Both the position numbers and the translations under genes were made by a program. The notes beneath the pieces are model-generated. The model searched no databases and was not told the origin of the DNA. It saw nothing but the letters and a program-made list of their open reading frames with translations. A DNA stretch of 64,000 nucleotides, taken from positions 1,488,001 to 1,552,000 of the forward strand of contig NZ_CP070501.1 in NCBI RefSeq assembly GCF_018308945.1, given 5' to 3'. The DNA is from Agrococcus sp. Marseille-Q4369. GTDB taxonomy: Bacteria > Actinomycetota > Actinomycetes > Actinomycetales > Microbacteriaceae. Positions 27,622-36,089 of this stretch are shown here, in pieces (positions within the stretch are counted from its first letter, which is position 1; each line of letters starts with the position of its first letter).

Positions 27622-28065
27622 TCAGTCGGTCGAGTCGACGAGCGGCTCCCCAGCCGGGTCGGGCTGACGCCCGCGGTGGAAGCGGCGGCCGCTCACCCGC
27701 GAGATCTCGATGCGCACGAACTCGCGCTTCACGCTCGGCACGAGCGAGCGGATCGGCAGCTGCTCGGCCTCCTCGAGCTCCTTGCCCGAGTCGAGCCTGC
27801 GCGCCCTGCCGTGCGCGACGACGCTCCACGCCTCGCGCTCGCCGATGTGGTCGATCTCGAAGACCACGTCGTCGGCGAGCAGCACCCCGGCGAGCTTCGT
27901 GCCCGGCGCCGTGCGGAACGTCACGTCGCGACCGTCTGCGTGGTAGTTGATCGGGAACACCTCGAGCATGTCGCCGACGCGGAACGCGATGCGCCCGAAC
28001 TCGAAGGCGCGGAGCAGCTTGAGGCACTCGTCCTCGCTGATCTCGATCATCCCGGCCGTGCTCAT
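27622..28065 (-). CDS. PPOX-type flavin-binding protein (NimA-like)
   Basis: 147 residues of the pyridoxamine 5'-phosphate oxidase-like split-barrel family: FGRIAFRVGDMLEVFPINY (about 23-41), VTFRTAPGTK, VVFEIDHI, WSVVAHGRARRL. Resembles the FMN/heme-binding proteins grouped with NimA nitroreductases, but the substrate is unknown. Monocistronic, convergent to the sigma remnant. The ATG at 28065 is six bases after CACGAT. Confidence 0.82.
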   Translation of the reverse strand: MSTAGMIEISEDECLKLLRAFEFGRIAFRVGDMLEVFPINYHADGRDVTFRTAPGTKLAGVLLADDVVFEIDHIGEREAWSVVAHGRARRLDSGKELEEAEQLPIRSLVPSVKREFVRIEISRVSGRRFHRGRQPDPAGEPLVDSTD

Positions 28066-28071
28066 GGCCTC

Positions 28072-28077
28072 ATCGTG
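28072..28077 (-). promoter_or_regulatory. -10 hexamer CACGAT of PPOX gene
   Basis: CACGAT, spacer GAGGCC, ATG at 28065. Confidence 0.45.
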
Positions 28078-28113
28078 CCAAAGCCTCGGCGGCCGCGCCA
28101 GAGGCGGCGGCGG

Positions 28114-28752
28114 TCAGCGCTCGCGCTGCGCTCGCTCCGCCCGCAAGCGCGCGGCGAGGCCCGCCTCGTCGGCGAGCCGCGGCTCGGTGCGCAGCTCGGG
28201 GCGGACGCCCGCCTTGTCGGCGTAGAAGGCGCGGATGCGGTCCATGTCGGCAGGGACGTCACCCGTGAGCGAGATGGTCGGGCCGAGGCCCGTCGTGCGG
28301 GTCGTCGCGTCGACGAAACCCAGCGTGACGGGCAGGCCCGCCTCGAGCGCGATGCGGTAGAAGCCGCTCCGCCACTGCGTCGAGCGGCGGGTGCCGTCGG
28401 GCGTGACGACGATCGCGGCGCGCGGGTCGTCGCGCACGAGCGCGATGACGCGGTCGACGAGCCCGGCCGGGTCGTCGCGGTCGACGGGGATGCCGCCGAG
28501 GCGGTGCATCACCCAGCCGAGCGGGCCCTGGAACAGCTCTCGCTTGCCGAGCCAGCGCACCGGCAGTCGCGCATCCCACGCGATCGCGAGCATGAGCACG
28601 AAGTCGCGGTTGGAGGTGTGGGGGGCGCCGATGAGCAGCCGCGCGCCGTCGACGGGCGGCTGCTCGCGGACGAGCCGCCAAGGGCTGAGCGCCCAGTGCA
28701 GCTGCGCGAGCGCGTGGCGGACGGGCTGCCGCTTGGGTGCCCTCCGGTTCAT
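28114..28752 (-). CDS. 1-acylglycerol-3-phosphate acyltransferase-like protein
   Basis: 212 residues, PlsC superfamily. The catalytic HxxxxD motif is seen as APHTSNRDFVLM (about 44-55); the second block is GGIPVDRDDP and the third is VVTPDGTRR (family: EGTRS). No transmembrane helix is obvious, so it may be peripheral. The ATG overlaps the desaturase stop (ATGA), so acyl transfer and desaturation are made together, in line with membrane-lipid remodelling. Acceptor unknown. Confidence 0.85.
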   Translation of the reverse strand: MNRRAPKRQPVRHALAQLHWALSPWRLVREQPPVDGARLLIGAPHTSNRDFVLMLAIAWDARLPVRWLGKRELFQGPLGWVMHRLGGIPVDRDDPAGLVDRVIALVRDDPRAAIVVTPDGTRRSTQWRSGFYRIALEAGLPVTLGFVDATTRTTGLGPTISLTGDVPADMDRIRAFYADKAGVRPELRTEPRLADEAGLAARLRAERAQRER

Positions 28753-29843
28753 CGCCTCGTCGCCAGCATCGGGCACTCGAACGGGTCGCGGGCGGCGAGG
28801 CCCACGCGGTTCAAGTAGCGGATGACGGAGGCGTAGGCGCCGACCATGCTGGTCTCGGTGTAGCTGATGCCGTGCTCGCGGCAGTGGGCGCGCACGATCT
28901 CGCTCGCCGCGCGGAGGTGCGGGCGAGCCATGTTGGGGAACAGGTGGTGCTCGACCTGGTAGTTGAGGCCGCCCATGAGCGCGCTCGTGCCCCAGCCGCG
29001 GATGTTGCGCGAGGTGCGCACCTGCTTCGTGAAGAAGTCGAGCTTCGCGTCGCGGCTGACGGTCGGCATCCCCTTGTGGTTCGGCGCGAAGGACGCGCCC
29101 ATGCCGATGCCGAAGACGGCGAGCTGCACGCCGAGGAACGCGAGGGCCATGAGCGGCGGCATGACGAGCAGCAGGAACGTGATGAGCAGGGCGAAGCGGC
29201 CGGCGATGAGGCCGAGCTCGAGCCAGCGCCCGACGACCGGACGGCGCTCGAGCAGGGTGATGATCGAGCGCACGTGCAGGTTGGCGCCCTCGAAGGTCAG
29301 CAGCGGGAAGAACAGCCAGCCCTGGCGCTGGGTCACCCAGCGCTGGATGCCGCGCGCCTTCTTGGCGTCGCTCGGCAGGAACGAGATCGTGTCGATCTCG
29401 ATGTCGGGGTCGCGGCCGATCTGATTGGGGTTCGCGTGGTGGCGCGAGTGCTTCGTCATCCACCACTGGTGGCTGATGCCGACGACGCCCGCGGCGAGGA
29501 TGCGGCCGAGCCGGTCGTTCGCGGGGCCGGACTTCAGCACCTGCCGGTGCGAGGCCTCGTGCGCGATGAACGCGATCTGCGTGAGCACGATGCCGAGGCC
29601 AGCCGCGATGAGCAGCTGGAACCACGAGTCGCCCAGCAGCACGGAGCCGACGAGCAGCCCCGCGAGCGCGATGCCGAGACCGGCCATGAGCCACGCGTAG
29701 AATCCTACCCGGCGCTCGAGCAGGCCCGCGTCTCGCACGGCCTTCGCGACGACCCGGAAGTCGGCGCGCGCTCCTCGCTCGGAGGGCGGTGTGGTGGCCC
29801 GGGGCTCGCCTTGCGAGCTCCTCACGGCGGTCATCGTGGTCAT
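28749..29843 (-). CDS. Acyl-lipid fatty acid desaturase
   Basis: 364 residues, membrane di-iron desaturase. Three histidine boxes are intact: HEASHRQ (about 91-97), HSRHHANPN (about 128-136) and QVEHHLFPNM (about 296-305). Four to six helices separate them. The QxxHH third box is typical of front-end/delta-6-type and DesA3-type acyl-lipid desaturases. Electron donor genes are not adjacent. The ATG has AGAGGGG upstream. A palindromic element lies about 85 bp upstream and is a candidate operator. Confidence 0.92.
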   Translation of the reverse strand: MTTMTAVRSSQGEPRATTPPSERGARADFRVVAKAVRDAGLLERRVGFYAWLMAGLGIALAGLLVGSVLLGDSWFQLLIAAGLGIVLTQIAFIAHEASHRQVLKSGPANDRLGRILAAGVVGISHQWWMTKHSRHHANPNQIGRDPDIEIDTISFLPSDAKKARGIQRWVTQRQGWLFFPLLTFEGANLHVRSIITLLERRPVVGRWLELGLIAGRFALLITFLLLVMPPLMALAFLGVQLAVFGIGMGASFAPNHKGMPTVSRDAKLDFFTKQVRTSRNIRGWGTSALMGGLNYQVEHHLFPNMARPHLRAASEIVRAHCREHGISYTETSMVGAYASVIRYLNRVGLAARDPFECPMLATRR

Positions 29844-29925
29844 GGTGCCCCTCTCGGGCTCGTCGGCGACTTCCCAGCCGATGCGGGCCTGGCGACCTTC
29901 ACGATCGCGACCCCGGATGCTCTAC

Positions 29926-29963
29926 AGCGTATGGCGTACGCAATTCCGTAGGCCGCATACGCT
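29926..29963 (-). promoter_or_regulatory. Palindromic operator candidate upstream of desaturase
   Basis: Outer arms AGCGTATG (29926-29933) and CATACGCT (29956-29963) enclose TACG-CAATTC-CGTA (29937-29950) and the perfect palindrome GCGTACGC (29934-29941). Nested dyads of this size suit a TetR-family lipid regulator. No regulator gene is adjacent. Confidence 0.5.
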
Positions 29964-30011
29964 CTGTGGATCGCGTCTGCATCCGCAGGCGCGCGCGGCT
30001 CGCGACGGCAT

Positions 30012-30043
30012 CGAGGGGACCCGCCCTGCGGCGGATCCCCTCG
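30012..30043 (-). terminator. Terminator of acyl-CoA oxidase gene
   Basis: 14-base arms (30012-30025 and 30030-30043) with one imperfect pair and loop CTGC, 16 bases downstream of the stop at 30059. Confidence 0.65.
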
Positions 30044-30058
30044 GTGGACGGCGGCGGC

Positions 30059-32248
30059 TCAGCGGGTCGCGAGCTCCGCGTCGTGCTCGTCGTCAGCCGC
30101 ATCCGCCGACGGCGCCGACACCGAGTCGGCCGAGGGCGCCGACATGACGTCGGCCGGCGGCACGGGCGCCGCGCCCGCCGTCGCGATCGGCTGCGCCGAC
30201 GGGTCGGACGCGCGCCCCCGCTTCTCGGGCACCGGAAGGGTGCCGGCGGCCCGGAGCTGCGCGTAGTGCGCCATCGCCTCGGCCTGGCGCTCGGCCTCGG
30301 CGCCGGTCGCGATGTGCGCGCGCAGGTGCTCGTCGCCGAGGCCGAAGGCCGCGGAGAGGTCGAGCGCGTGCGGCCGCAGCTTCTGCAGCAGCACCTCGAT
30401 CGTCGAGGTCACGGCCTTCGAGCGGGCACCCGAGAGCCGGCCGTTCTCGAGGTGCCACGCGGCATGCTCCTCGATGATCGTGAGCGCGAAGAGGTCGCGC
30501 ACGTGCGTCATGACCTCCTTGGTCGCCGCGGGCATCCGCTCGACGGCCGCGTCGAGCGCGTCGTACTGCTGCAGCTCGACCCACGCGCGCGCGGCCTCGA
30601 TGAGCTCGTGCTGCTCGTCGTTGAACGCGGCGGCGGCGCCGGCCTGGTCCTTCGGCGCGTTCCGCAGCCGCCCGGCGATGTCCGCGACCATCTGCTCGAC
30701 GCGGTCCTCGAGCAGGTCGCGCTGCACGTCGCGGTCGCGGAGCGCGAGCGACGACTTCTTGACGTTGCGGAGGTCGCGCACGTCCTGCGAGAGCGTGCGC
30801 AGGCCGACGAACGACGTCGCGCGATCGAAGAGCTGGTCGGCCGCGAAGCGGGCGATGTCGGCCTTCGAGGCGCCCTTGAACTGCTTGGAGAAGTCGCCGA
30901 GCAGGCGCTTGCCGACGAGCTGCAGCAGCACCGTGTTGTCGCCCTCGAACGTGACGTAGACGTCGAGGTCGGCGCGCAGCTGCACGATGCGGTTCTCACC
31001 GAGGAAGCCCGCGCCGCCGCACGCCTCGCGCGCCTCCTGCAGCGTGTCGAGCGCCTGCCACGTCGAGAGCGCCTTGAGCCCGGCGGCGAGCGTCTCCAGG
31101 TCCTCGCGCTCCTCGGGGGTGTCGGTGCGGCCCGAGAAGACGCCGTCGAACTTCGTCAGCAGGATCTCGTGCGCGTACGACTGCGCGTAGGCCTTCGCGA
31201 GCCGCGTGAACAGCCGGCGCTGGTGCCGGCGGTAGTCGAGCAGCACCTCCTCCTCGGCGTTGCTCGAGGCGTTGAACTGGCGCCGCTCGGTGCCGTAGCG
31301 GATCGCGATCGCAAGCGCAGCCTTCTGCGCGACGACGGCGGCGCCGTCGAGCGAGACGCGGCCCTGCACGAGCGTGCCGAGCATCGTGAAGAAGCGCCGG
31401 CCGGGGCTGGCGATCGGGCTCGAGTAGGTGCCGTCGGGCGCGACGTCGCCGTAGCGGTTGAGCAGGTTCGTGCGCGGCACGCGCACGTGCGTGAAGTGGA
31501 GGCGGCCGTTGTCGATGCCGTTGAGCCCGCCCTTGTAGCCGTCGTCCTCGCCCCCGACGCCCGGCAGGAATGCACCGTCGTCGTCGCGGAGCGGCACGTA
31601 GAACGCGTGCACGCCGTGGTCGACGCCCTTCGTGATGAGCTTCGCGAAGACGACCGCGTGCTTGCCGTGGAGCGCGGCGTTGCCCAGGTAGTCCTTCCAC
31701 GCACCGCGGAACGGCGTGTGGATGACGAACTCCTCGGAGGCCTCGTCGTAGGTCGCGGTCGTGCCGATCGAGGCGACGTCCGAGCCGTGGCCCGTCTCGG
31801 TCATCGCGAAGGCGCCCGGCACGTCGAGGCTGATGATGGCCGGCAGCAGCTCATCGTGGTGGCGCCGCGTGCCGAGGTGCAGCACCGCCGCACCGAACAG
31901 CCCGTACTGCACGCCTGACTTGATCTGCAGGCTCGGGTCGGCGAGCACGAGCTCCTCGAACCCGGCGATGTTGCCGCCGTGGTCGTCGGCGCCGCCGAAG
32001 CGCTCCGGGAAGGCGGCGTGGACGGCGCCGTCGGCGACCAGCATGTGCATCTGCTCGAGCACGCGCTCGCGGTGGTCGGCCATCGTCAGGTCGTCGACGC
32101 GCTGGTAGCGGGGGTCGGCGACCTTGGCTCGCGCGGCGAGGCGGCGCTCGACCCACGTGCCGAGCAGGTCGCGGCCGAGCCAGTCGACGTCGACCCGGCC
32201 CTGCGGGCGCGGGCTCGTCGAGCGCTGGCGGTCGGTGCGGTCGGCCAT
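30059..32248 (-). CDS. Acyl-CoA oxidase/dehydrogenase family protein
   Basis: 729 residues, flavoenzyme that introduces the first double bond in fatty acyl-CoA oxidation. AFAMTETGHGSDVASIGTTA (about 144-163) is the acyl-CoA oxidase version of the FAD site; further marks are LQEAREACGGAGFLGEN and an ACOX-like C-terminal region. Length and C-terminal half favour oxidase over dehydrogenase, but oxygen use is not proven. The last 45 residues are a low-complexity Ala/Pro/Ser/Asp tail with repeats of SAPSAD. SD AAGGAGG precedes the ATG. An inverted repeat lies about 115 bp upstream. Confidence 0.87.
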   Translation of the reverse strand: MADRTDRQRSTSPRPQGRVDVDWLGRDLLGTWVERRLAARAKVADPRYQRVDDLTMADHRERVLEQMHMLVADGAVHAAFPERFGGADDHGGNIAGFEELVLADPSLQIKSGVQYGLFGAAVLHLGTRRHHDELLPAIISLDVPGAFAMTETGHGSDVASIGTTATYDEASEEFVIHTPFRGAWKDYLGNAALHGKHAVVFAKLITKGVDHGVHAFYVPLRDDDGAFLPGVGGEDDGYKGGLNGIDNGRLHFTHVRVPRTNLLNRYGDVAPDGTYSSPIASPGRRFFTMLGTLVQGRVSLDGAAVVAQKAALAIAIRYGTERRQFNASSNAEEEVLLDYRRHQRRLFTRLAKAYAQSYAHEILLTKFDGVFSGRTDTPEEREDLETLAAGLKALSTWQALDTLQEAREACGGAGFLGENRIVQLRADLDVYVTFEGDNTVLLQLVGKRLLGDFSKQFKGASKADIARFAADQLFDRATSFVGLRTLSQDVRDLRNVKKSSLALRDRDVQRDLLEDRVEQMVADIAGRLRNAPKDQAGAAAAFNDEQHELIEAARAWVELQQYDALDAAVERMPAATKEVMTHVRDLFALTIIEEHAAWHLENGRLSGARSKAVTSTIEVLLQKLRPHALDLSAAFGLGDEHLRAHIATGAEAERQAEAMAHYAQLRAAGTLPVPEKRGRASDPSAQPIATAGAAPVPPADVMSAPSADSVSAPSADAADDEHDAELATR

Positions 32249-32359
32249 GGTTCCTCCTTCAGGACAGGACGGATGCGTCCTCACGGTAGGCACGACCCTC
32301 GAGTCCGCGCGAGGCCGTTGGTCGCGACCGCAATCGCAGCCAGGGACGCCTCACGGCCT

Positions 32360-32378
32360 GTTGTGCCGGATCCACAAC
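32360..32378 (-). promoter_or_regulatory. Inverted repeat upstream of acyl-CoA oxidase gene
   Basis: GTTGTG and CACAAC are separated by seven bases (CCGGATC on the plus strand). It lies between the oxidase gene and the amidohydrolase stop, so it can only control the oxidase. Possible repressor site; the cognate protein is unknown. Confidence 0.35.
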
Positions 32379-32418
32379 GGTCCAACACATCCGCTGTCTG
32401 GGTCCGCAGGGTCCCGAG

Positions 32419-33885
32419 TCAGCCCATCCCGTCGAAGATCGGCTCGCCCGCGACGAGCGTGAGCGCGACCGGCATGGCGCGCAGCGCCGCGGCGGCCTCG
32501 TGCGGGTCGCCGGTCGCGGGGAGCGGCGCACCGAGCACGACGAGGTCGGCGAGCTCGCCCACGGCGATGCGCGTGCGGCTCGATGCGGCGATCGCCTGCT
32601 CGAGCGAGAGCGCCTCCTCAGGCTGCCACGGGGCCTCGTCACCGCGCGTGCGGGTGACGGCGGTCGCGATGCCGAGCCAGGGGTCGAGCGGCGTGACGGG
32701 AGCGTCGGAGCCGAGCACGACGCGCACGCCCGCGTCGACGAGGGAGCGCAAGCGATAGGCATCGCGCGAGCGGTCCGACCACAGCGAGGCCATGAGCTCG
32801 CGGTCGTCGAGCGCGTGCTCCGGCTGCACCGAGGCGACGATGCCGAGCCTCGCCATCCGCGGGATGTCGACGCCCGCGACGAGCTGCGCGTGCTCGATGC
32901 GCCCGCCGACGCCCGCGCGCTCGAAGGCGTCGATCGCCGCGGTGACGGCCGCATCGCCGATCGCGTGGACCATGGCATCGAGCCCGAGCTCGGCGGCCCG
33001 AGCGAGCAGCCGATCGAGCGCCTCGTCGTCGACGTTGCGCACGCCCCGGCCGAAGTCGCCGCCGTCGACCTTGGCGCTCGAGGTGCCGTACGGATGCGCG
33101 GTCCACGCCGTGCGCGTGCCGAGCGAGCCGTCGGAGATCACCTTGAGCCCGCCCACGCGGGCGCGGCCCGCGATGACGTCGCCCGAGCGCAGCCCGCGCT
33201 CGGCGGCGAGCTCGAGCTCGCCGGCGTAGATGCCGACGTCGACGCGCGTCGGCGTCGCCCGGCCGGGGCGCAGCCACTGCCCGACGGCGTCGCCGAACTC
33301 GAGGTCGACGACCCCGACGACGCCGCGCGCCGCAGCGGCGGCCAGGGCGTCGACGACGTGGCGGTCGAGCGCGTCGGGGTCGAGCATCGCCTGGACGTCG
33401 CCGAGCGCGGCGAATGCGGCGTCCTCGCGCAGCAGCGCACCGTCGAGCTCGAGCCCGAGGCGCGCGAGCATCGCGGTGTTCGGCCACGAGCAGTGGACGT
33501 CGCTCGAGACGACGAGCGTCGGCACCGAGCCGGTCGCCTCGTCGAGCAGCGCACGGGTCGGGGCGGCGGGCCAGAGGCCGTCGCGCATGCCGACGAGCAC
33601 GAGCGGGTCGGGGCCCGAGTGGCGCACGACTGCCGCCGTCGCGATCGCGGCGGCCTCCTCGGCCGACTCCGCGGCGAGCACGCTCTGGCGCGTGCGATGC
33701 CGCGCCCACTGGCTCATGTGCGTGTGCTCGTCCCACAGCCCGGGGATGACGACCGCGCCCTCGAGGTCTCGGCGCTCCCCCGTCGACGGCGTCGATCCCG
33801 CCGGGCTGACGCGCTCGATCTCACCGTCGACGATGTCGATGTCGGTCAGGGAGCCGTCGAGGAGCCGGGCGTTCGCGAGTCGCAT
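32419..33885 (-). CDS. YtcJ-like amidohydrolase
   Basis: 488 residues of the metal-dependent amidohydrolase superfamily (amidohydrolase_3). Metal site motif GLWDEHTHMSQWA (about 49-61), KVISDGSLGTRTAW, HAIGDAAVTAAID with metal His, IEHAQLV, and LGSDAPVTPLDPW near the C-terminus. The YtcJ group acts on imides and N-substituted amides, but substrates vary. It is single and the gene after it in the same direction is the oxidase. The ATG at 33885 has CACAAT six bases upstream and GGAGCC between. Confidence 0.85.
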   Translation of the reverse strand: MRLANARLLDGSLTDIDIVDGEIERVSPAGSTPSTGERRDLEGAVVIPGLWDEHTHMSQWARHRTRQSVLAAESAEEAAAIATAAVVRHSGPDPLVLVGMRDGLWPAAPTRALLDEATGSVPTLVVSSDVHCSWPNTAMLARLGLELDGALLREDAAFAALGDVQAMLDPDALDRHVVDALAAAAARGVVGVVDLEFGDAVGQWLRPGRATPTRVDVGIYAGELELAAERGLRSGDVIAGRARVGGLKVISDGSLGTRTAWTAHPYGTSSAKVDGGDFGRGVRNVDDEALDRLLARAAELGLDAMVHAIGDAAVTAAIDAFERAGVGGRIEHAQLVAGVDIPRMARLGIVASVQPEHALDDRELMASLWSDRSRDAYRLRSLVDAGVRVVLGSDAPVTPLDPWLGIATAVTRTRGDEAPWQPEEALSLEQAIAASSRTRIAVGELADLVVLGAPLPATGDPHEAAAALRAMPVALTLVAGEPIFDGMG

Positions 33886-33891
33886 GGCTCC

Positions 33892-33897
33892 ATTGTG
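33892..33897 (-). promoter_or_regulatory. -10 hexamer CACAAT of amidohydrolase
   Basis: CACAAT, spacer GGAGCC, ATG at 33885. Confidence 0.45.
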
Positions 33898-33929
33898 GGG
33901 CCGCGGCCGAGCCCGCCGTGCGCGCCGCG

Positions 33930-34082
33930 TCAGTGCGCGGGTCGCGGCTCGCGGCGGCGCGCGATGCGCTCGAGATCGGGCTTCCGGCGCGGCGCCTGCT
34001 GGCACAGGAGCACGACGACGGTCGCGAGGGATCCGACGGCGCCGATCGCGGCGATGATGGCGAGCCACGTGGGGTCCGTGGC
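33930..34082 (-). pseudogene. C-terminal stub of a small membrane protein
   Basis: About 50 codons with no start codon at the 5' side: DPTWLAIIAAIGAVGSLATV begins one hydrophobic helix, followed by an Arg/Lys-rich tail ending RREPRPAH and a stop. The upstream side runs straight into the truncated GlxA-type gene on the other strand. Both genes lack their 5' ends at the same point, suggesting a deletion between divergent genes. Could also be a short genuine peptide with an unusual start. Confidence 0.35.
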
Positions 34083-34959
34083 GACGCTGCTGGCCCAGGT
34101 CGCCGGCGGGCTCGACCTGCCGATGATGGTCGAGTACGGGCTCGGCTTCGCCGACGAGGCCGACGTGCTCATCCTCACGCGGTACGCGCAGTGCGAGCAC
34201 GACGGCGAGTGCTCGCTCGAGGTCTCGCGGGTGCTGCAGCGCGCCGTCGAGCGCGGCGGCCGCGTGCTCGCGCTGTGCTCGGGGGCGTTCGTCGCCGCGA
34301 AGGCCGGCATCCTCGACGGCCGGCGAGCGACGACGCACTGGCGGCACATCGACGGCCTCGCCGCGCAGTTCCCGCACATCGCGCTCGAGCGCGACGCGCT
34401 GTGGGTCGACGACGGACCCGTCACGACGAGCGCCGGCACGGCCGCGGCGATCGTCGCGTCGCTGCACGTCGTGCGCCAGCTGCACGGCGCGCAGGCCGCC
34501 GCGGTCATCGCCCGCTCGATGGTCGTGCCGCCGCTGCGCGACGGCGGCCAGTCGCAGTTCGCGGTCGGGCCGGTCGCCGAGCAGCGCGCCGAGACGCTCG
34601 CGCAGCTCATCGACTGGATGGTCGCGCACCTCGACGAGGAGCACACCGTCGCCTCACTCGCGCGGCGGGCGAACCTCTCGGAGCGAACGTTCGCGCGCCG
34701 GTTCCGCGAGGAGCTCGGCACAACGCCGGCCGCGTGGCTCACGTCGCAGCGCGTGCAGCGCGCGCAAGCGCTGCTCGAGGCGACCGACCTCGGCCTCGAC
34801 GTCGTCGCGCAGCAGGCGGGGTTCGGCACGGCTGCGCTGCTGCGGCACCACTTCACGCGGCAGCTGCGCGTCTCGCCCTCGGCCTACCGGCGCCGCTTCG
34901 CGGTGCCGAAGACGGCCGCCGCGGCTCAGCCGAGCGCGCTCCAGCCCGGCGGCATGTAG
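34054..34959 (+). CDS. GlxA-type AraC regulator, N-terminally truncated
   Basis: About 301 residues from the first in-frame ATG. The family has an N-terminal DJ-1/PfpI-like domain of about 190 residues and a C-terminal double helix-turn-helix. Here the DJ-1 part starts late: AEGL-type helices at about 25-45, then the elbow ALCSGAFVAAKAGILDGRRATTHW is present, but the first 60-70 residues (first strands and helix) are missing. The AraC domain is complete (TVASLARRANLSERTFARRFREE and FGTAALLRHHFTRQL). Start uncertain among ATGs at 34054, 34057, 34123 and 34126, none with an SD. Probably a decayed regulator, though the DNA-binding half could still be made. Confidence 0.65.
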   Translation: MMASHVGSVATLLAQVAGGLDLPMMVEYGLGFADEADVLILTRYAQCEHDGECSLEVSRVLQRAVERGGRVLALCSGAFVAAKAGILDGRRATTHWRHIDGLAAQFPHIALERDALWVDDGPVTTSAGTAAAIVASLHVVRQLHGAQAAAVIARSMVVPPLRDGGQSQFAVGPVAEQRAETLAQLIDWMVAHLDEEHTVASLARRANLSERTFARRFREELGTTPAAWLTSQRVQRAQALLEATDLGLDVVAQQAGFGTAALLRHHFTRQLRVSPSAYRRRFAVPKTAAAAQPSALQPGGM

Positions 34960-35942
34960 CCCTCCGCCTCGAGCACGAACCGGCCGAGCGGCGTCGGCGG
35001 GCGCTTCTGGATCTTCGGCACCGACGAGCGCAGCTCCTTGAACGGCTTGCCGTACACCGTCACCTCGCGGCGATCCTCGAACTCGATGCCGGGCCTCGGC
35101 ATCGGGATCGTCAGCACGCGACCGGTCGCCCACTCCGGCTCCACCGGCATGACGGGCTGCAGCTCGATGACGCGATCCCCGGGGAACATGAAGCCGCCGA
35201 AGGCGACGGGGTTGCCGCCGTCCACGGGAGTGAGCCACCGCATCCAGACCCCCGGGTCGAAGTCGGGGAGCGGCTGCGTCGCCGACCGCTCGATCGCTCG
35301 CCGCGCACCGAGCTGCCACAGCTCGTACACCCGCTCGGTCGACCCGTCGAAGTCGTAGAGCTGCACCTCGACGAGCGCGTCGACATCGTCGAGCGCGGTC
35401 TCGTCGATCGCGAGCCCGTCCGGCATCGCTGCTCGGTACGTCCAGGGATGGAGCGACTTGCCGAAGCGGGTCGCGGGCTCGATCACCAACCCACCGGCGT
35501 CGTCGAGCTCGGCGTCGACGAGGAATGCCTCGCCCTGCGGGTCGAGCGCCCAGAGTCCATAGGGATTGACCGGCTGCTCGCCCTCCCGCTCGAGGGGCGG
35601 CTCCTGCGGGAGGAAGTCCTGCATGCTGCTCGACACGTAGAGGCCACGCTCCTCGGAGCGCCATTCGTCGTCGCGCGTCGCGTCCGTGCGCACCGTGCCG
35701 TCGGGCCGCTCGCGCTCGAGCTCGATCTCGGCGAACCAGCCGTCCTCGTCGACCCCGTCGATGCGCTTGACCGCCGTGCTGTAGACGCCCGCGGGGATCT
35801 CGCCCGCGCCCTCGGGCACGCGGAGGTAGGTGCGGCGCTGGCCGATGGGGTGGTGCGAGAGGCGGATCTCGACGATCGGGCCGCGACGCGACTCGAGGTA
35901 GCCGACGTGCGGGAAGGAGAGGTCGCCGACGAGCTGGGTCAC
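34926..35942 (-). CDS. Hypothetical protein, 338 aa
   Basis: I do not recognise a family. The protein is soluble, rich in acidic residues and in short beta-like blocks: IVEIRLSHHPIGQRRTYLRV, GVYSTAVKRIDGVDEDGWFA, VNPYGLWALDPQGEAFLVDA, WMRWLTPVDGG. Tyr, Trp and Pro are frequent; no signal peptide or helix is seen. The coding quality is good (third-position G/C). The GTG at 35942 is exactly six bases after TACCGT, which argues for an expressed gene. Its 3' end overlaps the convergent regulator by 34 bp. Confidence 0.7.
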   Translation of the reverse strand: MTQLVGDLSFPHVGYLESRRGPIVEIRLSHHPIGQRRTYLRVPEGAGEIPAGVYSTAVKRIDGVDEDGWFAEIELERERPDGTVRTDATRDDEWRSEERGLYVSSSMQDFLPQEPPLEREGEQPVNPYGLWALDPQGEAFLVDAELDDAGGLVIEPATRFGKSLHPWTYRAAMPDGLAIDETALDDVDALVEVQLYDFDGSTERVYELWQLGARRAIERSATQPLPDFDPGVWMRWLTPVDGGNPVAFGGFMFPGDRVIELQPVMPVEPEWATGRVLTIPMPRPGIEFEDRREVTVYGKPFKELRSSVPKIQKRPPTPLGRFVLEAEGYMPPGWSALG

Positions 35943-35948
35943 GCGTCA

Positions 35949-35954
35949 ACGGTA
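35949..35954 (-). promoter_or_regulatory. -10 hexamer TACCGT of 338-aa protein
   Basis: TACCGT, spacer TGACGC, GTG at 35942; no SD. Confidence 0.6.
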
Positions 35955-36089
35955 GCCGTCGCGGCCCGCGTCTTGCCCTTCCCTCCGTGCCGATACCGCT
36001 GGTCGCAGCTATAGGGCGAGTCGCTCGACTGGACCGCCCATTCGCACGACACGCCCTCTACCTGTCGTGGCGTGCACTTCGACGCGGGG

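Noticed and set aside
32500-34959. An 819-codon plus-strand frame joining antisense amidohydrolase sequence to the AraC regulator
   Set aside because: The first 500 codons are antisense to an intact amidohydrolase; only the last 300 match the regulator family.
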